The position numbers were made by a program, and so were the translations under genes. 47,356 nucleotides of DNA from a virus. Shown here one piece after another: positions 46,098 to 47,356 of this stretch (its first letter is position 1; each line of letters begins with the position of its first letter). The notes beneath the pieces were generated by a model. It did not search any database. It had not been told where the DNA came from and worked only from the letters and a program-made list of their open reading frames with translations. The stretch lies in IMG/VR virus record IMGVR_UViG_3300021960_000129, positions 1 through 47,356 of that record, one strand, 5' to 3'.

Positions 46098-46794
46098 TTA
46101 TAATCTCCTTAATCAAGGGGAACACTTTAGCAATCTCCAAAGCGCATTGTTCTGCTAGTTCAATATGTTCTTTCTGTGTTCCGTTTGCTGTTCTTAGTTC
46201 TATATAGTGAACCCAAGACCTTAGTGTTCCGTTTGCAATAACAACAGACTTGGTATTACCCTCTGGCAATACAGCACGTGCTTGCTCTTTTGCAATCCCA
46301 TTATCAATAGCCCACTTGTATGCCATCTTAGCTTCAAAAATAATTTGAGCCTGTTTCATAGCCCATGATTTTGCAAGTTGCTCATCATCTGTCTCTACTG
46401 AGTTCTGGCGGTTCTTGGTATCTTGTAGACGTGCTTCACGCAATACAAATGTGTCATCCATATCTCTTGGATCTGCATATCGTTGAGAAAACTCTTGAAA
46501 AGAGAACGAGCGATGACGTAGAAATTGTCGTGCAATATCACGTGTCGTAGTAACCTCAAGGGTAACAGATGCCATTTCCAATGGAGACCAGTGCTTGTGC
46601 TTTACCAAATATCGGATAAGCTTTTCACTTGTTTCTTTGTTCACCTGATTTGATGGATTAGATACCCTTGCACAATATGCAATCAAGTCTTGTGCAGTTT
46701 CTAGTTCAGATAGTTGACCTAACTGTTCTGCGTCATTTCTCCAATCTGGCTGGGTAAACCCAACGAGTCTTGCTGATGGTTCACATATGTTCAT
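46090..46794 (-). CDS. thyX: Flavin-dependent thymidylate synthase ThyX
   Basis: 234 aa. RHRSFSFQEFSQRY (93-106) is the ThyX motif RHRxxSxNExSxRY with Gln for Asn. It makes dTMP from dUMP using FAD, NADPH and methylene-tetrahydrofolate for phage DNA synthesis. The length fits the family. Follows the helicase gene with a 4-base overlap. Confidence 0.95.
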   Translation of the reverse strand: MNICEPSARLVGFTQPDWRNDAEQLGQLSELETAQDLIAYCARVSNPSNQVNKETSEKLIRYLVKHKHWSPLEMASVTLEVTTTRDIARQFLRHRSFSFQEFSQRYADPRDMDDTFVLREARLQDTKNRQNSVETDDEQLAKSWAMKQAQIIFEAKMAYKWAIDNGIAKEQARAVLPEGNTKSVVIANGTLRSWVHYIELRTANGTQKEHIELAEQCALEIAKVFPLIKEIISG

Positions 46795-47356
46795 AGTTTA
46801 AAATCCTTAAATCGTTCATTGGTTTCTGTGTTCTCAAATACTGGTACATCCTTAACTAGGTTCTGTTCACTATCTTGAACATCATATAACCGCATCTTAG
46901 ACCGATCAATGCCTACTAGGAATCTCTTGTTCTTGTTTGGGTCATTGTATCGGTTTTTAAGTTGCTTGACCATGATCTGACCTTGGGCATCCAGTTCTTC
47001 TGTAGCAACCAAGGCAAGCATGAGGTCGGCAGTAGCAGGTAGTCCAAAAGACTCGGAAGTGTCCTCAAGTCCAGGATCTGACGAGCCAAAACCAGAGCGT
47101 GTCGTTTGGGTTGCAGAGACAATCGGCAATTTAAATTCAACGGCAAGTCCTCTTAATTCTTCTGCTATGGATTTAATGTATGTATATGAGTTTACAGATG
47201 CGCCCATTTTAATCCTAGAAGATGCACAGATATTGAGATAATCAATGAATACAATATCGGGTTCAAAGCCTTTTTTAAGTTTTAATTCATTGAGGAGAGC
47301 ACGAAAGTGGTTAGCATTAGCGGCAGATGTTGGGTATTCTTTGACAACCATTCTAC
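46791..47356 (-). CDS. DnaB-like replicative helicase (T4 gp41 type), C-terminal part only
   Basis: At least 186 aa of the C-terminal RecA-like domain; the gene runs off the right edge, so the Met at 47351 may be internal. PDIVFIDYLNICASSR is the Walker B/H2 strand, IVSATQTTRSGFG the H3 motif and MVKQLKNRYNDPNKNKRFLV the arginine-finger region (Q-x-K-x-R). In T4 this helicase unwinds the fork with gp61 primase. Which end of the gene holds the start cannot be seen. Confidence 0.9.
   Translation of the reverse strand, partial: RMVVKEYPTSAANANHFRALLNELKLKKGFEPDIVFIDYLNICASSRIKMGASVNSYTYIKSIAEELRGLAVEFKLPIVSATQTTRSGFGSSDPGLEDTSESFGLPATADLMLALVATEELDAQGQIMVKQLKNRYNDPNKNKRFLVGIDRSKMRLYDVQDSEQNLVKDVPVFENTETNERFKDFKL

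Overview
The window reads as about 47 kb of a tailed-phage genome of the T4-like (contractile-tail, marine) superfamily, seen mostly from its minus strand. The T4-like assignment rests on a T4-type RNase H, a gp41-type DnaB helicase (cut by the right edge), PhoH, ThyX, DUF932 and DUF5824 genes, TATAAATA late-promoter boxes, and internal proteins whose N-termini resemble the T4 capsid-targeting sequence. The head, tail and polymerase genes are not in the window. The host is probably an alphaproteobacterium. This is an inference from a phage-encoded, circularly permuted (two-piece) tmRNA of alphaproteobacterial layout. The sequence is AT-rich.

Layout. 1-3.7 kb: five tRNA genes with encoded CCA (Pro-TGG, Thr-TGT, Leu-TAA, Met-CAT, Arg-TCT), a prolyl-4-hydroxylase-like oxygenase and small unknown genes. 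3.7-4.6 kb: small early genes. 4.6-16.5 kb: a 14-gene, apparently single-transcript block of PLP aminotransferase, two radical SAM enzymes (one with a B12-binding-type N-domain), three GT25-type and two GT8-like glycosyltransferases, two sulfotransferases, a methyltransferase, two unknowns that may act on sugars, a HAD phosphatase and two small unknown genes, a possible glycan-building pathway. 16.6-24.4 kb: nucleic-acid and nucleotide genes (PhoH, SprT-like, RNase H, GIY-YIG nuclease, a 740-aa class II ribonucleotide reductase). 24.4-34.7 kb: FkbM methyltransferase, overlapping spanin pair, then virion-type genes. 34.7-37.4 kb: small early genes with DUF932. 37.4-43.4 kb: membrane proteins, nuclease, lipase and five consecutive signal-peptide proteins ending in a small beta-barrel-like protein. 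43.4-47.3 kb: tmRNA, SleB-like lipoprotein, 2OG oxygenase, ThyX and helicase.

Regulation is unusually legible. Fourteen promoters share TTTACA, a 17-bp spacer and a TATAAT-like box (12 minus strand, 2 plus strand). Five near-identical 18-bp palindromes (consensus TGTAACATTTATGATACA) plus one degenerate copy lie upstream of a subset of them. For the five strong copies, which serve seven promoters, the gap from palindrome to -35 box is 2, 13, 24, 35 or 46 bp: always 2 plus a multiple of 11, so always the same face of the helix. This looks like a phage regulon that includes two divergent promoter pairs and the tmRNA. TATAAATA boxes mark the virion and secreted-protein blocks, and two of them are fused to the U-tract of a preceding terminator.

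Other main points: a set of proteins starting with T4-CTS-like peptides, including a nucleotidyltransferase-like and a ligase-like enzyme that may be packaged and delivered; the glycan cluster; a miniature SDR; and nine genes shorter than 60 codons recovered by reading the gaps.
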